DNA of 64,000 bases from Cupriavidus laharis (GTDB lineage: Bacteria; Pseudomonadota; Gammaproteobacteria; Burkholderiales; Burkholderiaceae). Location: assembly GCF_914271435.1 (NCBI RefSeq), contig NZ_CAJZAI010000001.1:124001-188000 (forward strand), written 5' to 3'. The notes below the pieces were generated by a model. That model was not told where the DNA came from and did not search any database. It saw only the letters and a list, made by a program, of their open reading frames with translations. This document shows, piece by piece, positions 40,501 through 48,569 of this stretch. Each line of letters starts with the position of its first letter. The stretch's first letter is position 1. A program made the position numbers and the translations under genes.

Positions 40501-40930
40501 GCGCGGGTCCCAGCACGCCGGCCACGCCGAGCGTGACCGCGAAATTGCCGAGCGGACCGAGCCGGTCCGCGCCGGCATGGGTGGCGACAAGGCGCAGCAG
40601 CCGTGCCGACCAGGCGACCTCGAACAGGTTGGCGCCCGCCAGCAGGACTGCGGTGCCCAGCCCGTCGACGAACAGGAAATTGGCTACCAGGTTGGCGCCG
40701 ACCATGCTGGCCAGCAGCCATGGAGCCTCGGCGCGCGCCCGGTGCAGCAGCAGGCCCAGGCAAAAGGCGTTGGGCAGCCATAGCATGGCTACGCTGCCCG
40801 GCAGGCGCGCCAGCCAGATGCCCAGCGCGGCCAGGGCGAAGTAGCCGATGCCGCAGATCAGCATGGGCAGCCAGCGGCGCGGCGGGGCGCCAATGAAAGG
40901 AGCGGCCGTATCGACCGTGTCGGGCGTCAT
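37532..40930 (-). CDS. MASE1-PAS-PAS-PAS-GGDEF-EAL cyclic-di-GMP enzyme
   Basis: About 1132 residues. An N-terminal MASE1-like membrane sensor (about 20-300, eight or so helices, starting LICGIGYFALAALGIWLARLPGSVAMLWLPNAFCLGLLL) is followed by three PAS units with PAC tails (MALTGLDGRWHTVN.., GVGIWEWDFTSSGITW.., ITLQSIGDAVICTDAGMRVTFMN). GGDEF has intact LGGDEF near residue 765. The EAL domain (about 870-1115) has ExLxR as EILVR, then NLSANSL, EITETALINN, DDFGSGLSSF, LKIDGSFI and VAEWVE, so most catalytic residues are kept. Start at ATG 40930 lies just before the first helix; the frame is open further. Confidence 0.88.
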   Translation of the reverse strand: MTPDTVDTAAPFIGAPPRRWLPMLICGIGYFALAALGIWLARLPGSVAMLWLPNAFCLGLLLHRARAEAPWLLASMVGANLVANFLFVDGLGTAVLLAGANLFEVAWSARLLRLVATHAGADRLGPLGNFAVTLGVAGVLGPALGATAGAAALTWVGDTRFAGIWWAWWQAGALGMVVLLPLALTINAARVRATFARTMLAPQAGLLALCLAIGAFALWQGHDPFVAMSLPLVLAAMFANPFGTALLTVLATLTMELAAVAAQVQQSVPLSAALIMVFPVCIAYLAEQNRHGRASLHSSDQRFRQAMEHSAIGMALTGLDGRWHTVNRALSDLFGYSAAELRQQRFQDITHPDDLDADLRQVERLLAGEIESYRMEKRFLHQDGEYRWALLAVSLVRDQQSQRPLHFIAQIEDIHMRKLAQEQFEQLSRRTQLAVEAGGVGIWEWDFTSSGITWDTRMHALHGTDAAHGAPVIAQWIAMLHPEDVGRVNGEMRKAIRGDEPFDTEYRIVRPDGEVRHVRALANVTRGDDGTAHALVGTNWDITEQRRLTEALFEEKERLHITLQSIGDAVICTDAGMRVTFMNPIAEQLTGWTMASASGLPLERVFRIVDEVTGLPIPSPVEACLQTLTPAYLQEGAVLQSLTGERHDVQDSAAPVLTAAGDVLGAVLVFQDITTARAMQRELAHSAMHDALTGLPNRTWFEKRLREACDAARTQGHRAALCFIDLDRFKIVNDTAGHGAGDILLRELGYMIRNHVRPDDLLARLGGDEFALLLKDCTVDQAEAIGQGVIDAIRSRRFPWDGRVYDVGASIGIAAIDQDVPPAGELMSRADVACYAAKAAGRNRVSVYRRDESDARRHHRELEVAAGIHSALEGNHFRLFAQEIRALQREACKGCDGHEERHVEILVRMVDEDGELIMPGAFIPAAERYDLMGHIDRWVIHNVLREYGERLRAVPGLSVSVNLSANSLGEPFLLPFLHAELEQSALPANRIRLEITETALINNMAAATRLVAEMRRAGCTVALDDFGSGLSSFAYLKQFPVDYLKIDGSFIRNLADNMVDREIVSSINDIGHRLGVRTVAEWVEDERTLNALRAIGVDYAQGYAIGRPVPLDTYLAECGEYDEYQTGSVARD

Positions 40931-41252
40931 GGACGGTTCTGGCAGGCAGGTGCGGAGGTTCAACGTCGTCAGGGCGTACCACGCCCAGCGTAGGGCCACT
41001 GTATCGGTTCGGGCACGGCCGGCAGCGCGGAGACAGCAGGCAGGTCCCGTGCCTGTTGCCACTGGTGCTGGCGCGCTTTTTTTGGTATGGCGGCTCCCGC
41101 CGCGGGGTCGTCGTGGCGATGGCGTCACGGGTGATCGCGCGCTGCCCCGGGGGGCAAGTGTGCTTTTCCCCACAGACATGGCGATGCCGGCCCGCGCAAT
41201 CTGAAACGTCTGCGCCGCATGGGCGGTGCGATGTCCGCACGGGGGAAGCAGC
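40931..41252. other. Divergent intergenic region between the GGDEF-EAL gene and the cytochrome c gene
   Basis: 322 bp without a supported gene. GGGGGAAG at 41241-41248 is the ribosome binding site of the cytochrome gene. No clear operator was recognised. Confidence 0.45.
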
Positions 41253-42137
41253 ATGGCTCGTTATCTGCGTGTGGCGGCCTGGTCGCTGGCCGGCTTGGTC
41301 GTGGCCGCGGCGGGGGTCGTCTATGGCGCCATGCTGATCGGCGACCAGAAGGCCGGGCGCACCATCGACGTCAAGGTTGCGCCGGTTGGCTATCGCGACG
41401 ATGCCGCCAGCATCGCCCATGGCAAGTACCTGTTCGAATCGCGCGGCTGCATGGCGTGCCACGGCGCCGCGGCCGGCGGGCGCCAGGTGTTCGACGACCC
41501 GGGCGGGCTACAGGTGCGTGCGCCCGACCTGACGCGCGGCAACCCGGAGATCGCCCATTACCAGCCGATCGACTGGGTCCGCAGCATCCGCCACGGCATC
41601 GCGCCGTCAGGCCGGCCGCTGCTGGTCATGCCCAGCGAAGACTACAGCCGGCTCAGCGACGACGACCTGGCCGCGCTGGTGGCGTACCTGCGCAGCCTGC
41701 CGCCGGGCCTCGGGGCGCCTGCTGAAATCCACATGCCCTGGTTCGTGCGCGCCATGTACGGCGCGGGCTTCATACGCGACGCGGCTTCCAAGATCGACCA
41801 CAAGCTGCCGCCCTCGCCGCCCGTCGTGCCCTCGGTGACAGCGCAGTACGGCGGCTACGTGGCCAATGCCTGCCAGGGCTGCCACCGCGCGGACCTGCGC
41901 GGCGGCAAGATCCCGGGCGCCCCGCCAGACTGGCCGCCCGCGGCGGACCTGCGCCCCGTTCCCGGCGGCGCGATGGCGCGCTATGACCATGCCGCCGCCT
42001 TCATCGCCATGATGCGCAGCGGCAAGCGGCCTGACGGCTCGGCCATCAGCGGCGTGATGCCGTTCGATTCCTTTGGCCGCATGAACGACACCGACCTGAC
42101 CGCGCTCTACGTGTACCTGGCAAGCCTGCGGAACTGA
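41253..42137 (+). CDS. Membrane-anchored diheme cytochrome c
   Basis: 294 residues. One N-terminal hydrophobic segment (8-29) acts as anchor or uncleaved signal, followed by two cytochrome c domains with CMACH (66-70) and CQGCH (about 206-210). Candidate distal Met ligands are present (PLLVMPSEDY, SGVMPFDSFGRM). Each domain resembles the class I units of alcohol/aldehyde dehydrogenase cytochromes. iorAB lie 1.3 kb downstream on the same strand, and such hydroxylases often hand electrons to a multiheme cytochrome c, so it may serve IorAB. The acyltransferase gene between them is on the opposite strand. ATG 41253 is preferred over 41226. Confidence 0.87.
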   Translation: MARYLRVAAWSLAGLVVAAAGVVYGAMLIGDQKAGRTIDVKVAPVGYRDDAASIAHGKYLFESRGCMACHGAAAGGRQVFDDPGGLQVRAPDLTRGNPEIAHYQPIDWVRSIRHGIAPSGRPLLVMPSEDYSRLSDDDLAALVAYLRSLPPGLGAPAEIHMPWFVRAMYGAGFIRDAASKIDHKLPPSPPVVPSVTAQYGGYVANACQGCHRADLRGGKIPGAPPDWPPAADLRPVPGGAMARYDHAAAFIAMMRSGKRPDGSAISGVMPFDSFGRMNDTDLTALYVYLASLRN

Positions 42138-42141
42138 GCCG

Positions 42142-43320
42142 TCAGCCTTGCCGGCGGGCCCAGCGCCGGCCGGCCGCGATGCCCGGCAGTTCCACCCAGC
42201 GGTGCAGCAGCATCGCCAGCAACAGTGCCAGCGCGGCGTCCATGGCGAAACGCGCGAGTTGCAACCCGTACTGGTCCGGCGCCAGTTCGGGTATCAGCCG
42301 CTTGACGCTCTCGATTACCGTAGGGTGGACCAGGTAGAGCGCGTAGGACAGCTCGCCGAGCCACACCAGCGTGCGCGGCACGCGCAGCAGGCCGGCGTGC
42401 TCGGCCGCGACGGCGCCCGCAAGCAGCGCGGCGGCAGGCAGGCCACGGCCCGCCAGGCTGAAATCTGGGCCGACCAGCGGCAGCGATGCCAGGAACCACC
42501 CGGCGCCGATGGCCAGCATCGCCCACGCCGCGCCGCGCGTCAGCAGGTGGCGCCAGCACGCATAGGCCCACGCCAGCAGGCAGCCGAGCAGGAACTCCAG
42601 CACCAGCGGATTGCTCACCATCGCCACCCACGGCCATGCGAACGGATAGCCCTGCGCGGGGTCCATGGCCGGTACGCCGAACCGCCACCACGGCAGCGCC
42701 AGCGTGACAACCGCGAACAGCGCCAGCACCACCCACAACGCCCGCCGGCCCGCAAGCCACAGCCCGAGCGCGAAAGCGCCGTAGAAGGCCATTTCGTAGT
42801 TGAGCGACCAGCCCACGTACAGGGCCGGATAGCCATAGTAGGGCGCGTGCGCGGTGCTGGTGGGGATAAAGGCGAGCGATGCCGCGAATACCGCGGGCGT
42901 GACCGGGTTCAGCAGCAACGCATGGATCGCCGACATGGTCCAGTACGGCGGCGCCAGCCGGCAGCAGCGCCGGATCACGAAGCTGAGCGGGGTCTCGGGC
43001 CGCGGGCGCGCCAGCACCGCGACCCACGCGATGATGAACCCGCTGATGACGAAGAAGACGTCCACGCCGACATGGCCGCGCTTGATGATGTTGGCGGTGA
43101 TCCACGCGAGCACGGGCGTCTGCCCGGTGCCCAGTGTCAGGCCGGAGTGGTAGAGCACCACATACGCGGCAGCCAGCCCGCGCAGGGCCTGGATGCTGTC
43201 GAGTGTGGCGACGGCGCGTTCGCGGGAATCTGGAATAGTCGGTGTCACTGTTGCTGGGGCGGCAGGCGGCGGCCGGTCAATTCCTGAGTGACCGTGCCAG
43301 GATGCACAAAGTTCGTGCAT
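42142..43320 (-). CDS. Acyltransferase 3 family membrane protein (OafA/YrhL type)
   Basis: About 392 residues, ten hydrophobic segments. Typical start: LDSIQALRGLAAAYVVLYHSG with the catalytic-type His, then GHVGVDVFFVISGFIIAWV, RRCCRLAPPYW, VGWSLNYEMAFY and LGELSYALYLVHPTVIE near the end. Such proteins O-acetylate or succinylate surface polysaccharides. Start uncertain: ATG 43320 or GTG 43248, neither with a clear ribosome binding site; the first 40 residues before LDSIQALRG look non-essential. It sits on the opposite strand between the cytochrome and iorAB. Confidence 0.85.
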   Translation of the reverse strand: MHELCASWHGHSGIDRPPPAAPATVTPTIPDSRERAVATLDSIQALRGLAAAYVVLYHSGLTLGTGQTPVLAWITANIIKRGHVGVDVFFVISGFIIAWVAVLARPRPETPLSFVIRRCCRLAPPYWTMSAIHALLLNPVTPAVFAASLAFIPTSTAHAPYYGYPALYVGWSLNYEMAFYGAFALGLWLAGRRALWVVLALFAVVTLALPWWRFGVPAMDPAQGYPFAWPWVAMVSNPLVLEFLLGCLLAWAYACWRHLLTRGAAWAMLAIGAGWFLASLPLVGPDFSLAGRGLPAAALLAGAVAAEHAGLLRVPRTLVWLGELSYALYLVHPTVIESVKRLIPELAPDQYGLQLARFAMDAALALLLAMLLHRWVELPGIAAGRRWARRQG

Positions 43321-43457
43321 GACGCCCGCGCGGCACGCCGCTGCCGGCAAGGTGACCGGAATTGCACTATGCTCACTTGTCCGTGGTGGACGGTCAATGG
43401 CCACTGCCACGGTGTGTGAACAAGAACCACGGGCAACGTACCCAAGGAGTGTCCCCC

Positions 43458-43916
43458 ATGACAACCCTCAACATCAACGGCAAGCCGCAGGAAGTCGACG
43501 TGGACCCTTCCACGCCGCTGCTGTGGGCCTTGCGCGACAACCTTGACCTGACCGGCACCAAGTTCGGCTGCGGCATGGCCGCGTGCGGTGCGTGCACGGT
43601 GCACATCAATGGCCAGGCCACGCGCAGCTGCGTGACGCCAGTCTCGGCGGCGGCTGGCGCGCGCATCACAACGATTGAAGGCGTGAGCGCCGACAAGGTC
43701 GGCCGCGCCGTGCTGGACGCGTGGATCAAGCATGATGTGGCCCAGTGCGGCTACTGCCAGAACGGGCAGGTGATGAGCGCCGTGGGCCTGCTGCGCACCA
43801 AGCCGCGGCCTACCGATGCCGACATCGACCAGGCCATGGCCGGCAACCTGTGCCGCTGCGGCACTTACCAGCGCATCCGGGCCGCGATCAAGGACGCGGC
43901 CCGCGCGCTGGCCTGA
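43458..43916 (+). CDS. iorA: Isoquinoline 1-oxidoreductase-type molybdenum hydroxylase, [2Fe-2S] subunit
   Basis: 152 residues; AAGGAG eight to nine bases before the ATG. A plant-type [2Fe-2S] centre ([21 protein letters not shown], then RSCVTP) is followed by the second, helical [2Fe-2S] centre ([11 protein letters not shown] ... [12 protein letters not shown]). It passes electrons from the molybdopterin subunit IorB to an external acceptor such as a cytochrome c. It is followed by iorB after 15 bp. The two-subunit, FAD-free arrangement is the IorAB type of the xanthine dehydrogenase family. Actual substrate (N-heterocycle or aldehyde) unknown. Confidence 0.88.
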   Translation: MTTLNINGKPQEVDVDPSTPLLWALRDNLDLTGTKFGCGMAACGACTVHINGQATRSCVTPVSAAAGARITTIEGVSADKVGRAVLDAWIKHDVAQCGYCQNGQVMSAVGLLRTKPRPTDADIDQAMAGNLCRCGTYQRIRAAIKDAARALA

Positions 43917-43931
43917 GCGGAGGTGCCTGTC

Positions 43932-46205
43932 ATGCGTATTCGTGGACTCGAGGCCCTGGCCGGCGCAAGCAAGGCGCAGGGTGGCAACACTGGCGGCATT
44001 GGCGATACTGGCGAGCCCGGCGTGGCGACGCTGGATCGCCGCAGTTTCCTCAAGCTGACCGGCCTGGCTGGTGGCGGCCTGGCGCTGGGCATGGTGCCTC
44101 TCGCGCAGGCACAGGAAGGCGGCGCACCCAAGGCGCCGCCTTCGCCGCCACAGGCGTTCCTGGTGATCTCGCCGGACAACACGGTGACCATCGCGGTGAA
44201 CCGGCTGGAATTCGGCCAGGGCGTGCATACGGCCTTGCCCATGGCGCTGGCCGAAGAGCTGGACGTGGACTGGCGCAACGTGCGCGCCGCGCTGGCGCCT
44301 GCAGGCGATCCGTACAAGGACCCAGGCTTCGGCATGCAGATGACGGGTGGTTCCACCGCCGTCAACCATTCGTTCCAGCAGTACCGCGAGCTCGGCGCCC
44401 GCGCCCGCGCCATGCTGGTCGCGGCCGCGGCGCAGCAGTGGCAGGTGGATCCGGCAAGCTGCAAGGTCGAGCAGGGTGTGGTGACTTCGGGCAGCCGGCG
44501 CGCCACGTTCGGCGAACTGGCCCCGGCGGCCATGGCGCTGCCCGTGCCGCAGCAGGTGCAACTGAAGGACCCGTCGCAGTTCCGGCTGGTGGGCAAGCCC
44601 ACGCCGCGGCTCGATTCGCGCGACAAGCTGGAAGGCAAGCCCGCGTTCGGCATCGACACGCGCTTGAAGGACATGATGGTGGCCGTGGTGGCGCGTCCGC
44701 CGCGCTTCGGCGGCAAGGTGAAGTCGTTCAATGCCGACAAGGCGCGCACGGTCAAGGGCGTCAGCGACGTGATGCTGGTGCCGGTGGACCGCGGCGGCAC
44801 CGGCGTGGCCGTGGTGGCCGACGGCTACTGGCCGGCCAAGCAGGCGCGCGACGCGCTGCAGATCGAGTGGGAAGACGCTGGTTCGAAGGTGTCGTCACAG
44901 GCGCTGTTCGATGAGTACACGAAGCTCGCGGCCCAGCCCGGCACCGTGGCGCGCGCCGGCGAAGGAGACATTGCGGCGGCCGTGGACGGTGCGCCGCGCA
45001 AGATCGAAGCCGAGTATCGGTTCCCATATCTCGCGCACGCGCCGATGGAACCGCTGAACTGCACGTTGCAACCCGAGGTGCTTGGCAGCAAGGTGCAGGC
45101 CGTCAAGGTGTGGGTCGGCTCCCAGTTCCAGACCGTGGACCAGGCGGCCATTGCACGCGCGCTCGAACTGAGCCCGGACAAGGTCGCGCTCAACACCATG
45201 ATGGCGGGCGGGGGCTTCGGGCGCCGCGCGGTGCCCACGTCAGACTACGTGGTGGAAGCCGCCAACGTGCTGCGTGCCTGGGTGGCCAACGGCCACACCG
45301 AACCGGTCAAGGTGATCTGGAGCCGCGAGGACGATATCCGCGGCGGCTACTATCGTCCGCTGCATGTGCATCGCGCCCGTATCGGCCTGGACGCGCAGGG
45401 CAAGGTGGTGGGCTGGCAACACACCATCGTCGGCCAGTCGATCCTGAAGGGCACGCCGTTCGAGCCGTTCATGGTCAAGAACGGCGTGGACGCCACCATG
45501 ACCGAAGGCCTGGTCGAGAATGACTACGGCCTGCCGATGCAGCTTTCGGTGCACCACCCGCAGGTGGAAGTGCCGGTGCTGTGGTGGCGCTCGGTCGGCA
45601 ACACCCACACCGCCTACGTCAAGGAAACGCTCGTGGACGAAATGGCCGCCGCCGCGAAGCAGGATCCGGTGGCCTTCCGGCTAGCGCGGCTGGACGAGAG
45701 CAAGCATGCGCGCCATCGCGCCGCATTGCAGCTGGCGGTGCAGAAGTCCGGCTACGGCAAGCGCAAACTGCCCAAGGGGCATGCGTGGGGCGTGGCGGTG
45801 CACGAATCGTTCAACTCGGCGGTGGCCTATGTGGCGGAAGTCTCGCTGGTCAAGGGCGAGCCGCGCGTGCACCGCGTGACCGCAGGCGTGCATGCCAACC
45901 GCGTGATCAATCCGCTGTCGGCCGAGGCGCAGATCCAGGGTGCCTGCATCTTCGGGCTGGCGATGACGCGGCCCGGGTTTGCCATCGAGATCGAGAACGG
46001 CGTGGTGAAGAACAGCAATTTCCCCGACTATCCGCCGCCGCGCATCACCGACGCGCCAGTGGTGGATGTGTTCTTCGTGCCTTCGCAGGACCCGCCCACC
46101 GGCCTGGGCGAACCGGGCGTGCCGCCGATCGCCCCGGCGGTGGCCAACGCGCTGTTCGTGCTGACGGGCAAGCGCCAGCGCCAGCTGCCGTTCGTGCTGG
46201 CCTGA
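43932..46205 (+). CDS. iorB: Isoquinoline 1-oxidoreductase-type molybdenum hydroxylase, large subunit
   Basis: 757 residues. A Tat-type signal [19 protein letters not shown] at about 36-54 sends the folded enzyme to the periplasm, a feature of IorB-like proteins. Molybdopterin-binding segments include [73 protein letters not shown] and, near the end, [19 protein letters not shown] with the catalytic Glu. ATG 43932 is behind GGAGG; a GTG at 43923 is in frame. It needs the molybdenum cofactor, tying it to modABC in this window. Confidence 0.9.
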   Translation: MRIRGLEALAGASKAQGGNTGGIGDTGEPGVATLDRRSFLKLTGLAGGGLALGMVPLAQAQEGGAPKAPPSPPQAFLVISPDNTVTIAVNRLEFGQGVHTALPMALAEELDVDWRNVRAALAPAGDPYKDPGFGMQMTGGSTAVNHSFQQYRELGARARAMLVAAAAQQWQVDPASCKVEQGVVTSGSRRATFGELAPAAMALPVPQQVQLKDPSQFRLVGKPTPRLDSRDKLEGKPAFGIDTRLKDMMVAVVARPPRFGGKVKSFNADKARTVKGVSDVMLVPVDRGGTGVAVVADGYWPAKQARDALQIEWEDAGSKVSSQALFDEYTKLAAQPGTVARAGEGDIAAAVDGAPRKIEAEYRFPYLAHAPMEPLNCTLQPEVLGSKVQAVKVWVGSQFQTVDQAAIARALELSPDKVALNTMMAGGGFGRRAVPTSDYVVEAANVLRAWVANGHTEPVKVIWSREDDIRGGYYRPLHVHRARIGLDAQGKVVGWQHTIVGQSILKGTPFEPFMVKNGVDATMTEGLVENDYGLPMQLSVHHPQVEVPVLWWRSVGNTHTAYVKETLVDEMAAAAKQDPVAFRLARLDESKHARHRAALQLAVQKSGYGKRKLPKGHAWGVAVHESFNSAVAYVAEVSLVKGEPRVHRVTAGVHANRVINPLSAEAQIQGACIFGLAMTRPGFAIEIENGVVKNSNFPDYPPPRITDAPVVDVFFVPSQDPPTGLGEPGVPPIAPAVANALFVLTGKRQRQLPFVLA

Positions 46206-46214
46206 CCCGCCCCT

Positions 46215-46246
46215 GCGCCGGAGGGGCATGCCGCCTCCGGCGCTTT
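46215..46246 (+). terminator. Terminator after iorAB
   Basis: Arms GCGCCGGAGG and CCTCCGGCGC with a 9-base loop, then TTTC. It lies 10 bp beyond the iorB stop. Confidence 0.65.
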
Positions 46247-46438
46247 CAGGCATCGCTCGCCCGACGCCTGCACGCCAACACCAGCGGCGCCGGCGGCGCA
46301 TCACCCGTCTGCGGGCCCGGCGGCTGCGTGTTGTAATCGTGCAGCCGGGGCGCGGCCCTATTGCCTTTGCTGCCTGGCCCGCGTAGAACGGGAAAAAACG
46401 AGGGCGGCAGCGCCTGCCCGAAGACCCGAGGTGTGGCC

Positions 46439-46726
46439 ATGGAGACCCAGGAAAGCGCGCTGACAATGGCGCTGATGACCGATCCCGCGCGCGTGAAGAT
46501 CTGCCGGGCGCTGCTGCAGGCGGGCGACGAAGGGCTGCCCGCGGCCGATCTCGCACAACTGGCCGGCATGCCGATCAAGCGTGCCGGCCACCTGTTCGAG
46601 GAAATGGTGCAAGCCGACGTGGTCACGCTGGCGATCCGCGATCGCCGGGTCTGCTACGTGCTCAAGGCGAGGCGGGCGGTGACCGAAGCGCTTGGCTATA
46701 TCGACTCGAGCGGGCTGGCCGACTGA
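46439..46726 (+). CDS. ArsR-like winged-helix regulator
   Basis: 95 residues: LTMALMTDPARVKICRALLQAGDEGLPAADLAQLAGMPIKRAGHLFEEMVQADVVTLAIRDRRVCYVLKARRAVTEALGYI. This has the ArsR pattern of DPxRxxIxxxL, a recognition helix and a beta wing, but without the cysteine metal site (ELCVC) of metal sensors. GAGGT lies upstream of ATG 46439. It stands alone between iorAB and the convergent lytic transglycosylase; the target is unknown. Confidence 0.78.
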   Translation: METQESALTMALMTDPARVKICRALLQAGDEGLPAADLAQLAGMPIKRAGHLFEEMVQADVVTLAIRDRRVCYVLKARRAVTEALGYIDSSGLAD

Positions 46727-46760
46727 ACGCTTTCCCGGCGGCTCCCGCTCCGAACGGCGG

Positions 46761-48287
46761 CTATCTGCGGACCTCCTTCAGCGCGCGTGCGCGCGTGGCC
46801 TGCATGTCCTGCACCAGCCGGTAGGCGGCGTAGTACTTGTAGATGTTGCGCACATAGGTCGTGGTCTCGATGCCGATCTTCTCGGCCACCACGATTTCCA
46901 CGTTGTTGAACCACTTGTCCGGATCCAGGCCGCGCGCCGCGGCCTCCTTGCGCATCTTCGCGATATTGCCGGGTCCCGCGTTGTAGCTGGCGAAGGCAAA
47001 GAGCGGGCGGTTCGATTCCGAGAAGTGCGCATCGGCGAAATACCGCGTCATCAGCTGGTCCATGTACTTGGTGCCCGCGTGGATGTTCGACTCCGTTTCC
47101 TGGATATTGCCCACGTTGAGCTGCTTGCCGGTGGCGGGCATGATCTGCATGACGCCGATGGCGCCCACATGGCTGCGCGCCTTCTGGTTCAGCTGCGATT
47201 CCTGGAAGCCCTGCGCGGCCAGCATCAGCGGGTCGAAGCGGTAGTCCTTGCCGTACTTCTCGAAGAAGGCAATGGTCTGCTCGAAGCGCTTGTACTCCGC
47301 GTCATTGGTGTTGTTGCGGATCTGCTTGATGCTTTTCATCAACTGCTTGAGCCGGTATTCCGCGACGCCTTGCTTCTTCAGGTAGTTGATATAGAAGTCG
47401 TCCAGCGCCTGCCGCATCTGCGGGCTGTTCTTGCGGAAGGCCCAACCGATATAGCCCTCGGCGCGGATCACCAGGTCTTCGCGCACCTTGATGTTGGGCA
47501 GGATCTGCGCCCACATCGCGGCTTTCCAGTCGTCCACCACGATCACCGGCAACAGGCCGGCGTTGACCATCTCCATCGCATCTTCATCTTCGAGCGCGTC
47601 GGGCAGCAGCACAAGCCGAACGGGGGCCTTGCCGGTCTGGCGCAGGCTGTCATTCAGGGCCGTCAGGCTTTCGTAGTAGCTGCTGGCGCGCCGCACGTGC
47701 ACGGTCTTGCCGGACAGGTCCGCAAGGCTGGACAGCGCCGGCGCCTTGGGCCCGGTGACGATCAGCTCGCGCACCGGCTTGCGGTCGCGCGGCGCGGCGA
47801 AGTCGACCTGCCTGAGCCGGTCTTCGGTCTCGGTCAGGTTGCCGGCGGCAATATCGCCCAGTCCGGCGGCCAGGTCGGGCAACAGGCGGTCGCGCGTCGT
47901 GGGGATGATGATGACTGTCAGCGGGCGCTTGCCCAGGCGGCTGGCGTAGGTCTTGTTCAGGTAGCGCTCGAAGTCCCGCACCAGTCCGGCGGTGAGGCCG
48001 CATTCGCGGCCCTTGTCGCTGAAGTACAGCGTCCGGCTGTAGGGCACCAGCACGCGGATGACGCGATGCTCGATCATCGCGTCGAAATCGCCTTTCCAGG
48101 GTTTGTTGCTCAGGTTGAGCCGCCGTACGGCGGCATGTGTTCCTGCGGCGGGCGCCGCCACTGCTGGCGCGGAGGCCGGCGCAGGCGTTTGCTGCGCGGC
48201 GGCAACCTGGCCGAAAAAGCATGCTGCGCCCACCAGGCCTTGCACAAAGAGGCCTGCCAGCGTGGACGGCAAGCGTAGAGCGGGCAT
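46761..48287 (-). CDS. MltF-type membrane-bound lytic transglycosylase
   Basis: 508 residues. A signal peptide (1-31) and an Ala/Pro linker lead into a periplasmic solute-binding-like domain (SBP_bac_3; about 65-310, HRVIRVLVPYSRTLYFSDKGRECGLTAGLVRDFERYL, AAGNLTETEDRLRQVDFAAP). A C-terminal SLT domain follows with catalytic Glu in AQGFQESQLNQKARSHVGAIGVMQIMPATGKQL and SYNAGPGNIAKMR. It cleaves peptidoglycan to 1,6-anhydro-muropeptides, and the N-terminal domain may sense muropeptides. The length and order match E. coli MltF. Monocistronic by position. Confidence 0.9.
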   Translation of the reverse strand: MPALRLPSTLAGLFVQGLVGAACFFGQVAAAQQTPAPASAPAVAAPAAGTHAAVRRLNLSNKPWKGDFDAMIEHRVIRVLVPYSRTLYFSDKGRECGLTAGLVRDFERYLNKTYASRLGKRPLTVIIIPTTRDRLLPDLAAGLGDIAAGNLTETEDRLRQVDFAAPRDRKPVRELIVTGPKAPALSSLADLSGKTVHVRRASSYYESLTALNDSLRQTGKAPVRLVLLPDALEDEDAMEMVNAGLLPVIVVDDWKAAMWAQILPNIKVREDLVIRAEGYIGWAFRKNSPQMRQALDDFYINYLKKQGVAEYRLKQLMKSIKQIRNNTNDAEYKRFEQTIAFFEKYGKDYRFDPLMLAAQGFQESQLNQKARSHVGAIGVMQIMPATGKQLNVGNIQETESNIHAGTKYMDQLMTRYFADAHFSESNRPLFAFASYNAGPGNIAKMRKEAAARGLDPDKWFNNVEIVVAEKIGIETTTYVRNIYKYYAAYRLVQDMQATRARALKEVRR

Positions 48288-48527
48288 TTCGGGCAGCGCT
48301 GCCGCGGGGGGATTGCCTGCGGCGCGTGCTACTTGAGTCTAGTGCGGATACTGGCTGGTACAAGCCGGACATGGGCCGGCGAGCGCGCCGGCAATGGCCA
48401 GGTAGTCCGGCGCCAGGCACGCCAACCCAATCATTCCCACTGACCCAGCAATTCAGCAAAAAAACGCCCCGACCCACCGGCCGGAGCACAAAACCCTTCG
48501 CCCGGATCCGACTCCGACGAAGACAAG

Positions 48528-48566
48528 GCCAGGCCTGATGGCGGCAGCGCCGCCATCAGGCCTGGC
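48528..48566 (-). terminator. Terminator of pyruvate carboxylase gene
   Basis: Perfect 18-bp arms (GCCAGGCCTGATGGCGGC and its complement) with a 3-base loop, starting 4 bp after the stop codon. The minus-strand tail TTGTCTTCG is only moderately T-rich. Confidence 0.65.
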
Positions 48567-48569
48567 GTG

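Noticed and set aside
48288..48527. Possible small genes between mltF and the pyc terminator
   Set aside because: Only short frames without ribosome binding sites; treated as the mltF promoter region.
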